DNA of 64,000 bases from assembly GCA_002197995.1 (NCBI GenBank), contig NGZR01000005.1, positions 3,472,001-3,536,000 of the forward strand. The letters run 5' to 3'. This DNA comes from Gaeumannomyces sp. JS-464. Lineage: Eukaryota; Ascomycota; Sordariomycetes; Magnaporthales; Magnaporthaceae. The first letter of the stretch is position 1; the number at the start of each line of letters is the position of its first letter. The position numbers were made by a program, and so were the translations under genes. Below, piece after piece: positions 24,302-34,618 of the stretch. The notes below the pieces were generated by a model. The model did no database searches. It was not told where the DNA came from and was given only the letters and a program-made list of their open reading frames with translations.

Positions 24302-25763
24302 TCAAAGATAGGTGGCCGTGACGCCCATGCGGGCCGTCGTCTTGACCTTATCCCATGAAGTCCTCAGAATGCGTGATACCCTCTCCCTGATCCTCTGGTT
24401 GCTAAGCATGGCGAGGAGCCCGACAACAAACGCCAGCATGCGCAGCACCACCGTTGGGTTGGACTGTATTGACGAGGCCATGCCCTCGACGATCAGCTTC
24501 CGAATATTAGATATTATGATTGCGGCGCGCGCCCCAACCGAAAGGGGGGCCGCCACCGCCTTTCCCTTGTCGTGCGTTTTGGACGCGTGCGTCCCCACCG
24601 ACGACTTCCGCCTCACCCCTCCACCGCCGCCGCTGCTGGGCGAGTGCCGATGCTTGGTCACGGCGCCGCTCGGGGTGGCCTCGATGCCGTAGTCGACCTC
24701 GCTGCCGCCCTCCCTGCGGAGGCGGTCATGCTCGAGCCGCCTCCTCTCGTGCTCCTCGTTCTCGGCGCGCAGGCGGCGGGCCTCCTGCAGGTCCTCGCGC
24801 AGCTGCTCCTCCTGGCGCTCCCGCTCGGCGCGCTCCTGCCTCTCCTGCTCCTGCTGCTCCTCCTGCAGGCTCGAGAGGGCCTGGAGGAAGGCCTCGCGGC
24901 GCTCCTCGTCCAGCACGGAGCTGACGCTGATGAACTCGCGGGCGTAGTCCCACTCGTTGTTCCGGATCAACACGTGCAGGGTGTAGAGCTCCAGGATCTT
25001 GACCCGCGCGTTGAGGTCGCGGGGCGTGTCGGCGCCGCTGGCCGAGTTCTTGATCGGCGAGCGGTGCCTCCGTCGCGGCGTGACCGGGGCGGCTTGGGTC
25101 CCGAACCTGCTCGAGAGGTCGAGGTTGGGCGCATTTGACGACGCGAGATAGCTCTCTAGCTTCTTCTGGTTCAGGCTCTGATTTGTGGCGTGAGCGAGAA
25201 GGAGAGTGGCCCTGGACAGAAGCGGTGTTAGCAACCGAGAACAGAAATACAGAACAGCAAAGACACCATTGTTGTTTAACTTACAAGTTGATTACGACAT
25301 CCGAGTCCACGTCTCCCTCGACGCCGTGGTATCCATTCCGGACAACCTCCTCCCAGATGGCGCCATCGCGCACCTTGGTGCAGATTGCCCTCCACTCCTG
25401 AGTGCCGAAGCTGGCCTTGCCCTCCTCTGGATGCAGCTCAACAATGGCGTTGAGCGTGGTGAGGTACAAACTCCACACCTTTACCCTCGTAGTGCGTGAG
25501 GCTTTCGCGACTGGGGCGGGCTCCACGGCATCTTCCTCGCCGGGCACCGGTGTCGGTGTGACGAGCGGCAGGACTGTCGACAGGGCTTCGGGCAGGCGAC
25601 GCGTGAGAAAGAGTGTTGATGCCTGACGGTACGACTTGGAGACGCTGGAGGTGGAGTGGCGCGACGAGTTGGATGATGCGAAGGATGAGATGGAGGACCT
25701 GAAGTTGAAGGCTTCGGAAGCCGTCGGGCTAAGAGTGGCGGTGGGCGATCCAGGGAAGGCCAT
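24302..25763 (-). CDS. PEX26: Peroxisomal membrane anchor PEX26 (fungal peroxin 26)
   Basis: Tail-anchored peroxisomal protein that recruits the PEX1/PEX6 AAA complex for recycling of import receptors. Exons on the minus strand are 25763-25285 and 25211-24302, joined in phase 2 across a 73-nt intron (gtaagt, branch ttgctaac, acceptor gtccag); the product is 462 residues. The N-terminal domain carries [20 protein letters not shown] and [20 protein letters not shown], typical of fungal PEX26. A Glu/Arg/Gln-rich coiled coil follows, then a Ser/Gly linker and one hydrophobic segment ([16 protein letters not shown]) close to the C terminus followed by basic residues, as expected for a tail anchor. 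No frame break. It converges with the mL46 gene, with 261 bases between the two stops. Confidence 0.85.
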
Positions 25764-27346
25764 TGTGATGGCTTGTGTGACTGTGCTCGACGTGGCCTGC
25801 GTCGTCGATGTTTTGCGAAGCCCTTGATAGTCTATATCGTCTGTGGTCGGCGTGGCCGTATCGGCAATGCTTTGTTTGTTCGGGCGGTGATGACACGAGA
25901 GTTTGTATACAAGCGTGTATACGAATATGTCTGATGTTTGGCAACCAAACAAATGCAGCAAAGCGCTTCCTGTTGTCCTCACGCCGGCGGAACGGACCAA
26001 ACAAACATGTGTCGACACTGCAGGGAGGGAAACGGCGTGGCCGAGGTTGTCATTGACACTCAGTGATTCAACGAGCGCGAGCGCGAGCAACTGCAGGTGG
26101 TTGAGGCGTGCATCGCGTCGGATTCCAGTGTGGATTGGCCTGGCTGGGTTGTGTGGGGAGAGCAAAAAATGCCAGGCCACATGGCTGGAGCGAGTCGGTT
26201 TTTTTTGCCTCGGCTTAAAATGACGAAGCCGTTTTGATCGAGCCGGCTGGGATGGGGCCTCTGCCAGCCCCTCCACTGGGGGGCTCGGGCTGTGTCCCAT
26301 CACGGAATGTGCCCCAGCCCGGAGATTACCTGTGCGTTCTCGCGAGCAAATCGCCGGTGCCGTCTCCAGTTTGTCTTCTCTTGTTCCGCGTCTCTGAATT
26401 ATCTGCAAGCATCCAACCCAGAGCAAGGACAGTCAGAATGCATGTTGTTTGTCCTGCACGAAGAGTTTAAATACCAACTAGCCGCTCTCTAGCTCCCAGC
26501 CATACAACCCGCCCTTTCTTCCCATCATGCAGTTCCCCTGACTGTCAATACAGCTCTGACGTCGTGCAGGGAGCCGCGGCTCAGGACTCGGGAGTGCCGG
26601 ATTGGGAACCCCTCCGCACCAGGTGACCAAGATGCATTAGACGGGATCCATCCAACTAATTCAGGAGGGACGACGCCGAGATCGCGGCATATTGTACTTT
26701 GGATACGCTGACCGCGCGGTACACAGACGGACCTCGGAGACAGTGATGAAGACCTAAGACGATATGGGTTGTAAACCAGAACAACATCCGGGCATCTCGA
26801 TAATTTTTCACGGTAAAGACCTGCTGGGTAGATATATCCATTAGGCACCTACCTACCTACCTACCACCTACCTCTATCCACATTAGACGTCATTCGTAAC
26901 ATTGTCAACGCTCGCTGAACACAGAGCCTGTGCGTGGGTGCGGCGTCTCAAATCCCTAACATCTACATACGCGCGAAGTTATAGCCTGGGATGGCATAAC
27001 CAAAAGTCTGTCATTGAGCGAGCCCGTCAACGACCGCCCGACTCAGCAGCCCCTTTTCGATCCCGACAAGATCGAGGGGAATCTGGCGGAGCTGAGGTCA
27101 GTCTGGGGAATCCCCACTTTTGGCAGGCGAGGAAATTCCATGTTTGGCAAGCAGCACCCTGGATGGACAAGCAAGCCTCCATCGATTCACGCATCCACAC
27201 CGGGAGCCTCCACCTCAACCCATGGACCAGTCTATCAACCTTGCTCAGTAACTACCACTTGCTCAACCATCTCGGTATTTTTAGGTTCTAACATTAATTT
27301 AGACGCCGAGAACCTTGCCCACGTCACGACCTCCAGGGCTGCCACC
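25764..27346. other. Intergenic region, shared upstream of PEX26 and the CAF1/PARN-like gene
   Basis: 1.6 kb divergent promoter region. A run of acctacctacctacctacc lies at about 26847-26866. The PEX26 frame stays open for over 600 bases upstream of its ATG, but the codon use there is unlike the gene, so I do not extend it. Confidence 0.55.
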
Positions 27347-29548
27347 ATGCCGCCTGCCCAGGATATCACGGCTGTGGACGCCGACAACTTCTGGGCATTG
27401 CTGCCAGAAGTGCTGGAGGAGGTCGCTGCTGCGGAGTACATTGGGCTAGACCTTGAGATGACGGGCATACGCCTCAAAGATGGCATCTCTGGCCGACAAG
27501 AGAAGCTCACTGTCGACCAGTACTACGCCGCAGGCGTCGAGGCTGCCACGGCCTTCCAGATTCTCGAAGTCGGAATCACCTGTCTTCGATACGGGCAAGA
27601 GGACAGTGAGTGCTGTTGTCGTCTAGCATCATATTCTCCTTCTACATGTTCTACTTCTTGCGAACTGCTTGCTTATACATCTTTCCTCCTCTCCTCTTTC
27701 CACTTCACCTGAAGAATCCTACCACTGGAAGAGCTACAACTTCCAGCTCGCGCCATGGTATCTTGGCCACGAGCCAGGCAATGCCGCGCTAGCCAGGTTC
27801 CTCGACCGGAGGTTTTCCCTTTCCAACAACACGGTCGACTTCCTGCGCGCCAGTCGAGGTGATAACCTCCCGGTCCGGGTCCTGAAGAAAGGCATTACGT
27901 ACTTGAGCCGGCAGGAGGCCCAGGACGCATACGACAACTTCGTGGACCCGGACATAAGGGAAACTCTCGCCATCAGCATAGATGAGGAGTCTCCAGCTGT
28001 GCGCGGCTTTTGCGCCGGTGTGCGCGGACAGATCACCAGCTGGCTGGCCACCTTTGCTTGCCACGATCAAGCCTACATCAACATCGACAACCCACAGGGC
28101 GATCGCCTAACCTCGCTGCAGATTCGACTGATCTACCAGCTGCTCGAGACCGAATTCAAGGAGAAGGGCCTGCGAGGCAAAATCAAGTGCAAGGGCTCAT
28201 TCATGCAGATTACAATCAAGGGCACCGATGCGCGCCAGGAGCAGGTAAGCCTCAAAAACTTGGCCCGAAAGGACAACATAACCCACCCTGGTGGTGACTA
28301 TAGGGCCGCAGTATTAAAAGACCACAGGCTCTTCATAGTCAACTCTGCGACCGTAAACTCGCCGTCCGGCACCAGACAGGTGTGTTTCGCTTTCTTTTCT
28401 CTGCTCTCATACTCTCTTACCGGCCTCACTAGCTAACACATCTCAAGGGTTTCGATACGTCTTCGAGGCATTGGTCGGCGGTGATTTTGCCGAAGAGATC
28501 GACGTTCGGCTGCTACTCAGTCCTGGGACTCACTCGCCAGGCACCGTTGACGGCATGAAACGCAAGCTTCGGAACATCGAGAAGACGGTCAAGGCTCGGG
28601 ATAGAATGATTATCGTTCATAACTCGCTCTTTGACCTGTGCTTCCTCTACCAATCCTTCGTTGGAGACCTGCCGCCAACCCTCACGCAGTTCAAGCTCGA
28701 TCTCCAGGCTCTCTTCCCGAGGCTTGTCGACACCAAGTACATGGCGACTCGAGATGACCACGAGCTCGACCCCGAATTGTCTCTTGGACAACTCTACGGC
28801 ACGGTCAAGCGCCTGCAGTTTCCTCTGGTCGCTCCGCACATGCCACCCACCAAGGTTGCGCACTACGCAGGCTATGACAGTGAGTAACAATCTAGACCTG
28901 GCGTCTCCAAGACCCTACGATCAATATGCGGCTAAATATGCTGACTTTTGGAAAGGCTGGATTACTGCCATGACGTTCCTGAAGCTCTCATGGAAGCTAG
29001 GCGAAGACCGGCAGCTTCTCAAGACCTAGGAGAGTCTCGAGAAGACCGGCAGCGTGACCCATTCCAACCAAGGAAATACTCAGCATGGTCTCATCCCCAT
29101 CGGTGCCGGTCCTCTGATCGGCCGAGCAAGCACGCGCGTCGTGTCCACCCCGCGCTGCCCGCTCGATCCGTCCCGGCGCACTGGTCTGCGACACGATCCG
29201 CGGGCACCCACAGACTCCTTACAGAAAGGGCCTGATTCCAAGCTACGCGAACCTAGCCGCGGCGAGAGGAAGGTGCCGGCCGTGATTGGGGACCTCATAC
29301 AACTGAACCTTCTCGATACTGACTTCGACAACCACATCACCACCATACCCCTTGTCCCCAGCCCAGGACCTTTCCACACTCCAGCCAGCCCTGCAGCGTT
29401 CGAGAAAACCGGCACTGTGAAGTCAAAGGAGGTAGATGAACCGGCGGACCGCCATAAGATCCAACCATGGGACTCGTGGCTTTTCAAAATGATCGGCGGC
29501 AAGATCCGAACTGTCAACGGGGGCGTCATTGATCCCTACGTGGCTTGA
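27347..29548 (+). CDS. CAF1-family ribonuclease (PARN/TOE1-like), with an in-frame TAG
   Basis: DEDD-type 3'-5' exoribonuclease acting on poly(A) or small-RNA tails. Exons 27347-27605, 27715-28244, 28304-28379, 28448-28879 and 28956-29548; all four introns (109, 59, 68 and 76 nt) have GT-AG ends and consistent phase. The start at 27347 has the context gccaccatgc. Catalytic motifs are LDLEMTG (Asp/Glu pair), HNSLFDLCFLYQ and HYAGYDSWITA. A TAG at 29027-29029 follows LGEDRQLLKT, giving 456 residues. The same frame then stays open for 519 bases and ends with PWDSWLFKMIGGKIR near 29500, which resembles the conserved C-terminal block of fungal homologues. The tail therefore probably belongs to this protein (about 629 residues) and the TAG is either a base error or a real truncation. 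Confidence 0.85.
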
Positions 29549-29993
29549 AAGGGGTTACGGAGTACCCTCCGGGGGGACCTTTGATCATGTCGGGCCCATC
29601 TTTGCATCTAGGCGGGCGGCTTATGGTCATGTTGACTACCAAGCTACGCAGGAGGATATCGTCACAGGCTTGTATGCTCGTGTTTCACTTGTTCTACGCA
29701 TAGCGACACGCCCCTTTTACATGATCACATCTGTGGGCCATCGGTATATAGCGGACCAGGGCAATGAGATATGAGCTGGCGTGCATGCCGCTCCTTCTTT
29801 ATGGTTCATCCAGGCGGTATCTCAACGAAGAACCAGATGCTTATTCTTGACCTCCTCCCGCAAATTCACACCTTATAACGCCGAGTAACGCTAAGTATAT
29901 GTGACCCGAAGACTTCCATCGCAGCGCTCGCAAAATGCGCGGGGCTCAGGCAGGACATACGACACAGCGGCCCAAGCCAGGGCCGCTCCGAGG
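29549..29993. other. Intergenic region between convergent genes
   Basis: 445 bases between the nuclease gene and the 3' end of the PHF5A gene. No structure noted. Confidence 0.5.
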
Positions 29994-30256
29994 TCAGTAT
30001 GTCCTGTTTGTTTTCTTTTGGTAGAATAGCTGTACTGGAGTATCAGCATCGATCCGTATATATTCAGGGCTTTCAGAGCAGTATGTCGACTTACGTCAGT
30101 TCTCGAACTTCCAAGGTTAATAATCTTGGGGCATCCGTCCCTGTCCTTCTCCAGGCGTGTGCACTCGAAGCAGTAGAAAGCGTCCGATATACCCTGAGGC
30201 CGAAGGAGAAGGGTTAGCGATAGTTTCGGACAGAGGGCAGGAAAGCAGGCAACGGC

Positions 30257-30308
<52 letters not shown>

Positions 30309-30486
30309 CGACACACTTGTTCTGGTAGTTTCCGAAGCTGCACTCGTCGCAGATGCGCACGAGCGTGGTCGGGCGGACGTAGGAGTCGCAGACGGGGCAC
30401 TTTCCGTCGCACTTGTCGCAGAGCCGGCCGATGGAGACGCCCGCCTGCTTCCGGCACATAACCAGATCAGGGTGGTGTCGCGACAT
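29994..30486 (-). CDS. RDS3: Splicing factor SF3b subunit PHF5A/Rds3, disrupted at exon 1 end
   Basis: Tiny zinc-knot protein of the U2 snRNP SF3b complex that helps bind the intron branch site. Exon 1 starts at 30486 ([16 protein letters not shown]) and reads through [14 protein letters not shown] and RICDEC to NKCVVC at about 30304. Exon 2 is 30193-30095 ([11 protein letters not shown] ... NLGSSRTD). Exon 3 is 30029-29994 ([11 protein letters not shown], then stop). Exons 2 and 3 join in phase 0. At the end of exon 1 the sequence should continue with a Gly-Gly-Pro codon triplet and a GT donor, as in all PHF5A proteins; instead a run of C (46 G on the plus strand, 30259-30304) starts at the last Cys codon. 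About 108 residues are expected. The gene should be indispensable, so I suspect a local sequence artefact. Confidence 0.92.
30259..30304. repeat. Poly-G tract of 46 bases
   Basis: Uninterrupted G run on the plus strand, by far the longest G/C homopolymer in the window. It begins directly at the last readable codon of PHF5A exon 1 and occupies the place of the expected exon end and splice donor. Such runs are typical of sequencing or gap-filling artefacts, but a true poly-dG tract could form a G-quadruplex in the intron. Confidence 0.95.
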
Positions 30487-31262
30487 GGTTGCGGCTTAGG
30501 GTGGACGGGAAGGCGCGTGCGCGCGGAGAGTTGGCTTGCGCCGCGTGTTTTTCTTCTGGACGGCCGCGATATGCTTCGTTGCCTGCGCTTCTGTCGGGAG
30601 GATGATGGCAAGGCCGAGAAGCTCGTGAGAAGACAGGCACGCGGAAACAGGCGGTGCAAGACACGGGGTGCTGCGGACGACGGTGATGTTTTGGCGCGCC
30701 TTGCCGTCTTGATCCCCCAGCCTTGTGACGTTGGAAAATTCGACGCGGTTCTGCCGCGAAAGTCAGCAGCATCCGACGCACAGGGCGTCCGTCGTGCTGG
30801 GATGCAGGGGAGACGGGCGGGCTGGTGGGGCGAATCTGTCGGCTGCATGGGCTAAGAGCTCCCCGGGAAGTGCCACTATCTGTGGGTCGCGAACAAAACA
30901 TGCACCAACTGCCTTCCCTCCCACCTACCTTTTATGAACTTCTTGATGCTGCCCACGAACAGCCTCCAGAAACCCAAGTCAAATCAAGAACTGGGAAGAT
31001 AGCCCAAAACAGCCCAAGCTCGCGATTCTAGCCTCGTGGCAATAGATCGCCTGAACCCGACGCAAGCCAGCTTGATCAATAGCTGAAACCTAAACCAGCT
31101 CTTTCAATATATGAAACCACCTAACCCAGCCTTGTCGATATTGAAACTTAACCCAGCTTCGTCGATATCAAACTCAAATCAGCCCCGTCGATATCTGCGC
31201 TCATGCCGCCTTGCCGGCTGTAACTTCTAGCCATATCTGCATCTCGAAGCCTGGTAGCGCTC
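30487..31262. other. Divergent promoter region of RDS3 and pinin
   Basis: 776 bases shared upstream of two splicing-related genes. It holds a degenerate tandem repeat next to the pinin start (separate entry). No additional gene seen. Confidence 0.55.
31051..31197 (+). repeat. Degenerate tandem repeat, about 28-base period
   Basis: Four to five imperfect units with the core aacccagc..tcgatat, e.g. aacccagccttgtcgatatt at about 31124 and aacccagcttcgtcgatatc at about 31150. They lie within the 210 bases before the pinin ATG, so they are either in the 5' leader or the core promoter. Units differ by substitutions and small length changes, so the repeat is old. Confidence 0.6.
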
Positions 31263-32446
31263 ATGCCGATGGAAAACAGATCCGGCCCCGACGCCAACAC
31301 GTCATTGGCCGACCCCATCATCAAGTCAGAAGACCTCATCATCAAGTCGGAAGACCAAGATGACGACGTACCTCTGAAGAGGAAGGCGTCCTCTCCCTCG
31401 CACGATCTCGAGGATACCGCAATGCCAAGAAGCCAAGGCTTCGCAGTAAGTCGCGATCGCGCAGTCGCAGCCCTTATTGGCGACGTGACCAGGGCCATAT
31501 CCGGGACCGGGACCATGATCGCCAGCGCGACTGGGACAGACAGCGCGGCGTGGACCGCGAGAGATACCACCGGCCTGCGGCAAAGAAAAGAATGGAGCCA
31601 CCGCCGGAGCGTGAGCGCGAGCGTGAGCGCCGGCAGGAGCCGGACCGCCGACCGCCGCTCTCAATGGAGGAGAAGAAGCGCGGCCAGCGGTTTTTCAAAG
31701 GTCTCCTGAGCAGTCTGAACCGGGAGCCCAGAGCCGCGCAGAAGAAGCACCGTGACGAGATCGAGCGGAGGCAGAAGGAGAAGGCACAGGCACGCAAGGT
31801 CGCGGATGAGAAACGCAAGGCCGTGGATGAGGAACGCAGGAAGAACCTTGCGAGGTTGGAGCCGATCCGCAAGGCTGAGCAGATCGAGTTTGACCAACGC
31901 GCGGTATGATAACACGTGGTCTTGACTCCGCTCGCAACTCCCCGACATCTTGACAAGGCCCACTAACCTCGTTCTTTCTTCTTTTTGTCTGTCCGCGAAG
32001 ATGCGTACACGCCACGCAAACATGGTCGCACAAGCCTACAGCCTCAAAACGAAGAGCGGTCCTCCGATTGTAAGCAACCAACACCTACACTGTATGACCT
32101 GATTCAACTCTCCATGCTAACTTGCGCTTGCCTCACAGTACTTCCGGCCCTGGGAGATGACCAAGAAGCAAGAGGACACTGTTGACAGGCAGGTCCTTGA
32201 GGCCCAAGAGACGGTGGCCCGAGAGACGCGCACGTTCGAGCGCAGCAAGCAGCAGAGGCTTGCGGATCTGCGCGGCCCGTCACCTCAAGCCAAGATCAAG
32301 AGAGAAGGTACGGCTGGTGCTCACACCGAAGACCCTGCCAACACAAGTCTTACAGTTACTACTAACCCTCTTCCCCCGAACCTGGCTCGGACAAGGACCG
32401 CGACGACGAAATGGTCGTGACGGAGGAGGAGACGTTGGTCTATTAA
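31263..32446 (+). CDS. Pinin/SDK/MemA-domain protein, frame-broken
   Basis: Nuclear protein linked to the exon-junction complex and splicing. Exons 31263-31903, 32001-32069, 32139-32307 and probably 32396-32446. The N terminus (MPMENRSGPDANTSLADP) is acidic; a one-base frame gap near 31421 follows, then an Arg/Ser- and Arg/Asp-rich stretch. The pinin domain itself is intact: KKRGQRFFKGLLSSLNRE, a long basic coiled coil, FDQRAMRTRHANMVAQAY and YFRPWEMTKKQEDTVDRQ. The last exon, after an intron with a perfect TACTAAC branch site, encodes MVVTEEETLVY, the acidic end typical of fungal pinins. It is out of phase with exon 3 by one base, so either another indel is present or the donor at 32308 is not the true one. 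Start codon placement is moderately sure. Confidence 0.82.
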
Positions 32447-32922
32447 ACCGTCAAATGATCTGCTTGCACCCGCTCTGTAGTTCGTGCTCTAAAAACTGTA
32501 TCCCTTAGTGTAAATCTCCCCGGCCTAGTGGCCGCCAAGCCGCCTCGCGGCGTAACTCCTTGTCCCGGGCGAATTTGCGATGTATTATTGTAGTATCGAG
32601 CTTTTATCGGATTTGACAACCACGGCCCGGAATTGATTACGCCGGGCTTACCCATCCTGTCCAGACGGCCTGCCAAGGTGAAGGGTCATGTGATTGCTTG
32701 ATGTTAAATGCCGTGCTGTGAGGTCTTGCCAGTCCACGATGGGGACACCCAAGTGGACCGGAATATGACGTATGTGATTTCTAATAGGGGTTTGTTTTTG
32801 CGTATTTCCCTGTTGACAAAATCCGTGCCTGATCTGTGTGCGGTGCTGTTGTCCGTGTGTGAAGATCTTGCGGCATTCCAGCGAGCTAGAAATGCAGGTA
32901 GCCTGTCGAGTTGGATGGCACG

Positions 32923-33192
32923 GCACGTCGCCCGAAAAATAATTGAGACTGCAAGAAGCGATCCTACCCCTGTCACCTTCAAATGTGGACAACATAGCCA
33001 TTTCAATCAACTATATCTTAAACAAAACAGCTGATTTTACCAAAATGAACACTCCATTATAAATCCCGATTGCAGTTTTTTATTTTTTTTTTATTTTTTG
33101 TATATTTTATTTGGATTTTGTTTCGTGGTTTTGGCTGCAATTTCTGGAAGCTGTTTTTTTCTGCAGTCTCAATTATTTTCCGGGCGACGTGC
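32923..33192. repeat. Inverted-repeat element with 31-base arms (MITE-like)
   Basis: Left arm 32923-32953 and right arm 33162-33192 are reverse complements with one mismatch; the outer end reads gcacgtcgcccgaaaaataa. The 208 bases between are AT-rich. Total 270 bases, in the size range of miniature inverted-repeat elements. A target-site duplication is not clear. Confidence 0.65.
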
Positions 33193-33463
33193 ACGGGTGG
33201 TCACACACAGACGAAACATGGAGTTGTGTGTGGTGGCGATCAAATAGCATAATCAAATAACACGGCACTCCCGGGTCCACAGCCGATGAGGGATTTCATA
33301 CAGGGCCAACCTCACAATGCTTGTGGCCGCCGAGGTCCGAGGATCCCAGCTTGTCACCGCCTCCTTTCTGGGTACGCCCCCCGTTACAATGCGGTGACCG
33401 ACTCGCCGTTAGCGCCCCATAATTACCGCGACCTTCACTGGGTTTTCTGGGGCGTTTGCCGCA

Positions 33464-33470
33464 TATAAAA
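33464..33470 (+). promoter_or_regulatory. TATA box of the epoxide-hydrolase-like gene
   Basis: A perfect tataaaa in the context gcatataaaaggagagg lies 129 bases before the ATG at 33593, a normal position for a TATA box with a leader of roughly 90-100 bases. It suggests a regulated rather than housekeeping promoter. Confidence 0.55.
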
Positions 33471-33592
33471 GGAGAGGCCAGCAGCGGGCTTTATTTCACC
33501 TGTGAGCACCCGACGGGGAAAACAAAAGAGACCAAACCCGCACACCAGCCGACAGACAACCACAAATATACCCAATCGAGAACACCGCCACA

Positions 33593-34618
33593 ATGAGCTC
33601 CCCAGCCAAGCTCACGCCCAACGACCCGCGGGTCGAGCACCGCAACGTCACGGTGCGGGGCAAGAACTACCACTACCTGCTGGCCAAGCCCGAGGGGCCG
33701 CACAAGGCCACGGTGCTGCTGGTCCACGGCTTCCCGGACCTCTCGTTCGGCTGGCGGAACCAGATCCCGGCGCTGCAGGCGGCGGGCTACCAGGTCATAG
33801 CGCCCGACATGCTGGGCTACGGCGGCACCGACGCGCCCGACGCCGTCGAGGCGTACGGCATGAAGACGATGAGCGACGACATCGCCGCGCTCCTCGACGC
33901 CGACTTCCCCAGCGAGCCGCGCGTCGTCATCGGCGGCCACGACTGGGGCGGCATGTTCGTCTGGCGCTTCACCGAGCACCACCCGGACAAGGTCGCGGCC
34001 GTCTTCAGCGTCTGCACCCCTTACGTCGCGCCCGCGGCCGAGTTCTACGACCTAGCCCAGGTCGTGCAGGTGCTGCCCAACTTCAGGTACCAGCTCCAGT
34101 TCGCGGGCGACGAGGTCGTCAGGCACACGGCCGAGGGCGGCCGCCCGGCCGTGCGCCAGTTCCTCAACTGCTTGTGGGGCGGCAAGCCCAGGCCGGGCAC
34201 CGACGCCAGGGAGTTCTCGGTCGAGACGGGCGTGCCGTTCGGCCACATCGCCGACCTGGACACGTCGCGCCTGCTGTCCGACGAGGAGCTCGACTTCTAC
34301 GCCGACCAGTACGCCCGCAACGGCCTGCGCGGCCCCACAAACTGGTACCGGTCGCGCAGGGTCAACTTTGACGAGGACCGCGCGCTCTTCGCCCGCGGCA
34401 AGGACTACAAGATCCCGACCCCGGCCCTGTTCATCGCGGCCACGCGCGACACGGCCCTGCCCGAGGCCATGTCCGCCGGCATGGAGGCCCAGTTCGAGAA
34501 CCTGTCGAGGGGCCGTGTCGAGGCGTCGCACTGGGCTTTGACCGAGGCTGCGGAGGAGGTCAACAAGCAGATTAAGGAGTTCCTGGAACGGGTGACTCGG
34601 CCAAAGGCTTCGATATAA
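33593..34618 (+). CDS. Epoxide-hydrolase-like alpha/beta hydrolase
   Basis: Soluble hydrolase of the epoxide hydrolase/haloalkane dehalogenase branch; it would open epoxides to diols, but the substrate is unknown. Single exon, 341 residues, no frame break. Motifs are HGFPD (45-49, oxyanion loop), GYGGTD, GHDWGG with the nucleophilic Asp at 117, and ASHWAL with the catalytic His at about 313; the cap region between carries a WYRSRRVNF segment. The Asp nucleophile, in place of Ser, separates it from esterases. There is no signal peptide, so it is cytosolic. Third codon positions are almost all G or C. The start follows gccacaatg and fits homologues. The neighbouring genes give no pathway hint. 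Confidence 0.9.
   Translation: MSSPAKLTPNDPRVEHRNVTVRGKNYHYLLAKPEGPHKATVLLVHGFPDLSFGWRNQIPALQAAGYQVIAPDMLGYGGTDAPDAVEAYGMKTMSDDIAALLDADFPSEPRVVIGGHDWGGMFVWRFTEHHPDKVAAVFSVCTPYVAPAAEFYDLAQVVQVLPNFRYQLQFAGDEVVRHTAEGGRPAVRQFLNCLWGGKPRPGTDAREFSVETGVPFGHIADLDTSRLLSDEELDFYADQYARNGLRGPTNWYRSRRVNFDEDRALFARGKDYKIPTPALFIAATRDTALPEAMSAGMEAQFENLSRGRVEASHWALTEAAEEVNKQIKEFLERVTRPKASI

Larger units (their letters stand above)
32447..33592. other. Intergenic region, 1.1 kb
   Basis: Contains an inverted-repeat element at 32923-33192, a T-rich stretch at about 33076-33125 and the epoxide-hydrolase promoter. A 108-codon frame at 32708-33034 overlaps the left inverted-repeat arm and lacks coding bias, so it is not called. 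Confidence 0.55.

Noticed and set aside
29054..29548. Separate 164-residue plus-strand ORF after the nuclease
   Set aside because: It is in the same frame as the nuclease beyond the TAG and carries its expected C-terminal block.
32708..33034. 108-codon plus-strand ORF
   Set aside because: It overlaps the inverted-repeat arm, lacks third-position GC bias and has no recognisable motif.
33593..34618. Epoxide-hydrolase-like gene as part of a secondary-metabolite cluster
   Set aside because: There is no synthase, P450, transporter or pathway regulator nearby; its neighbours are housekeeping genes.
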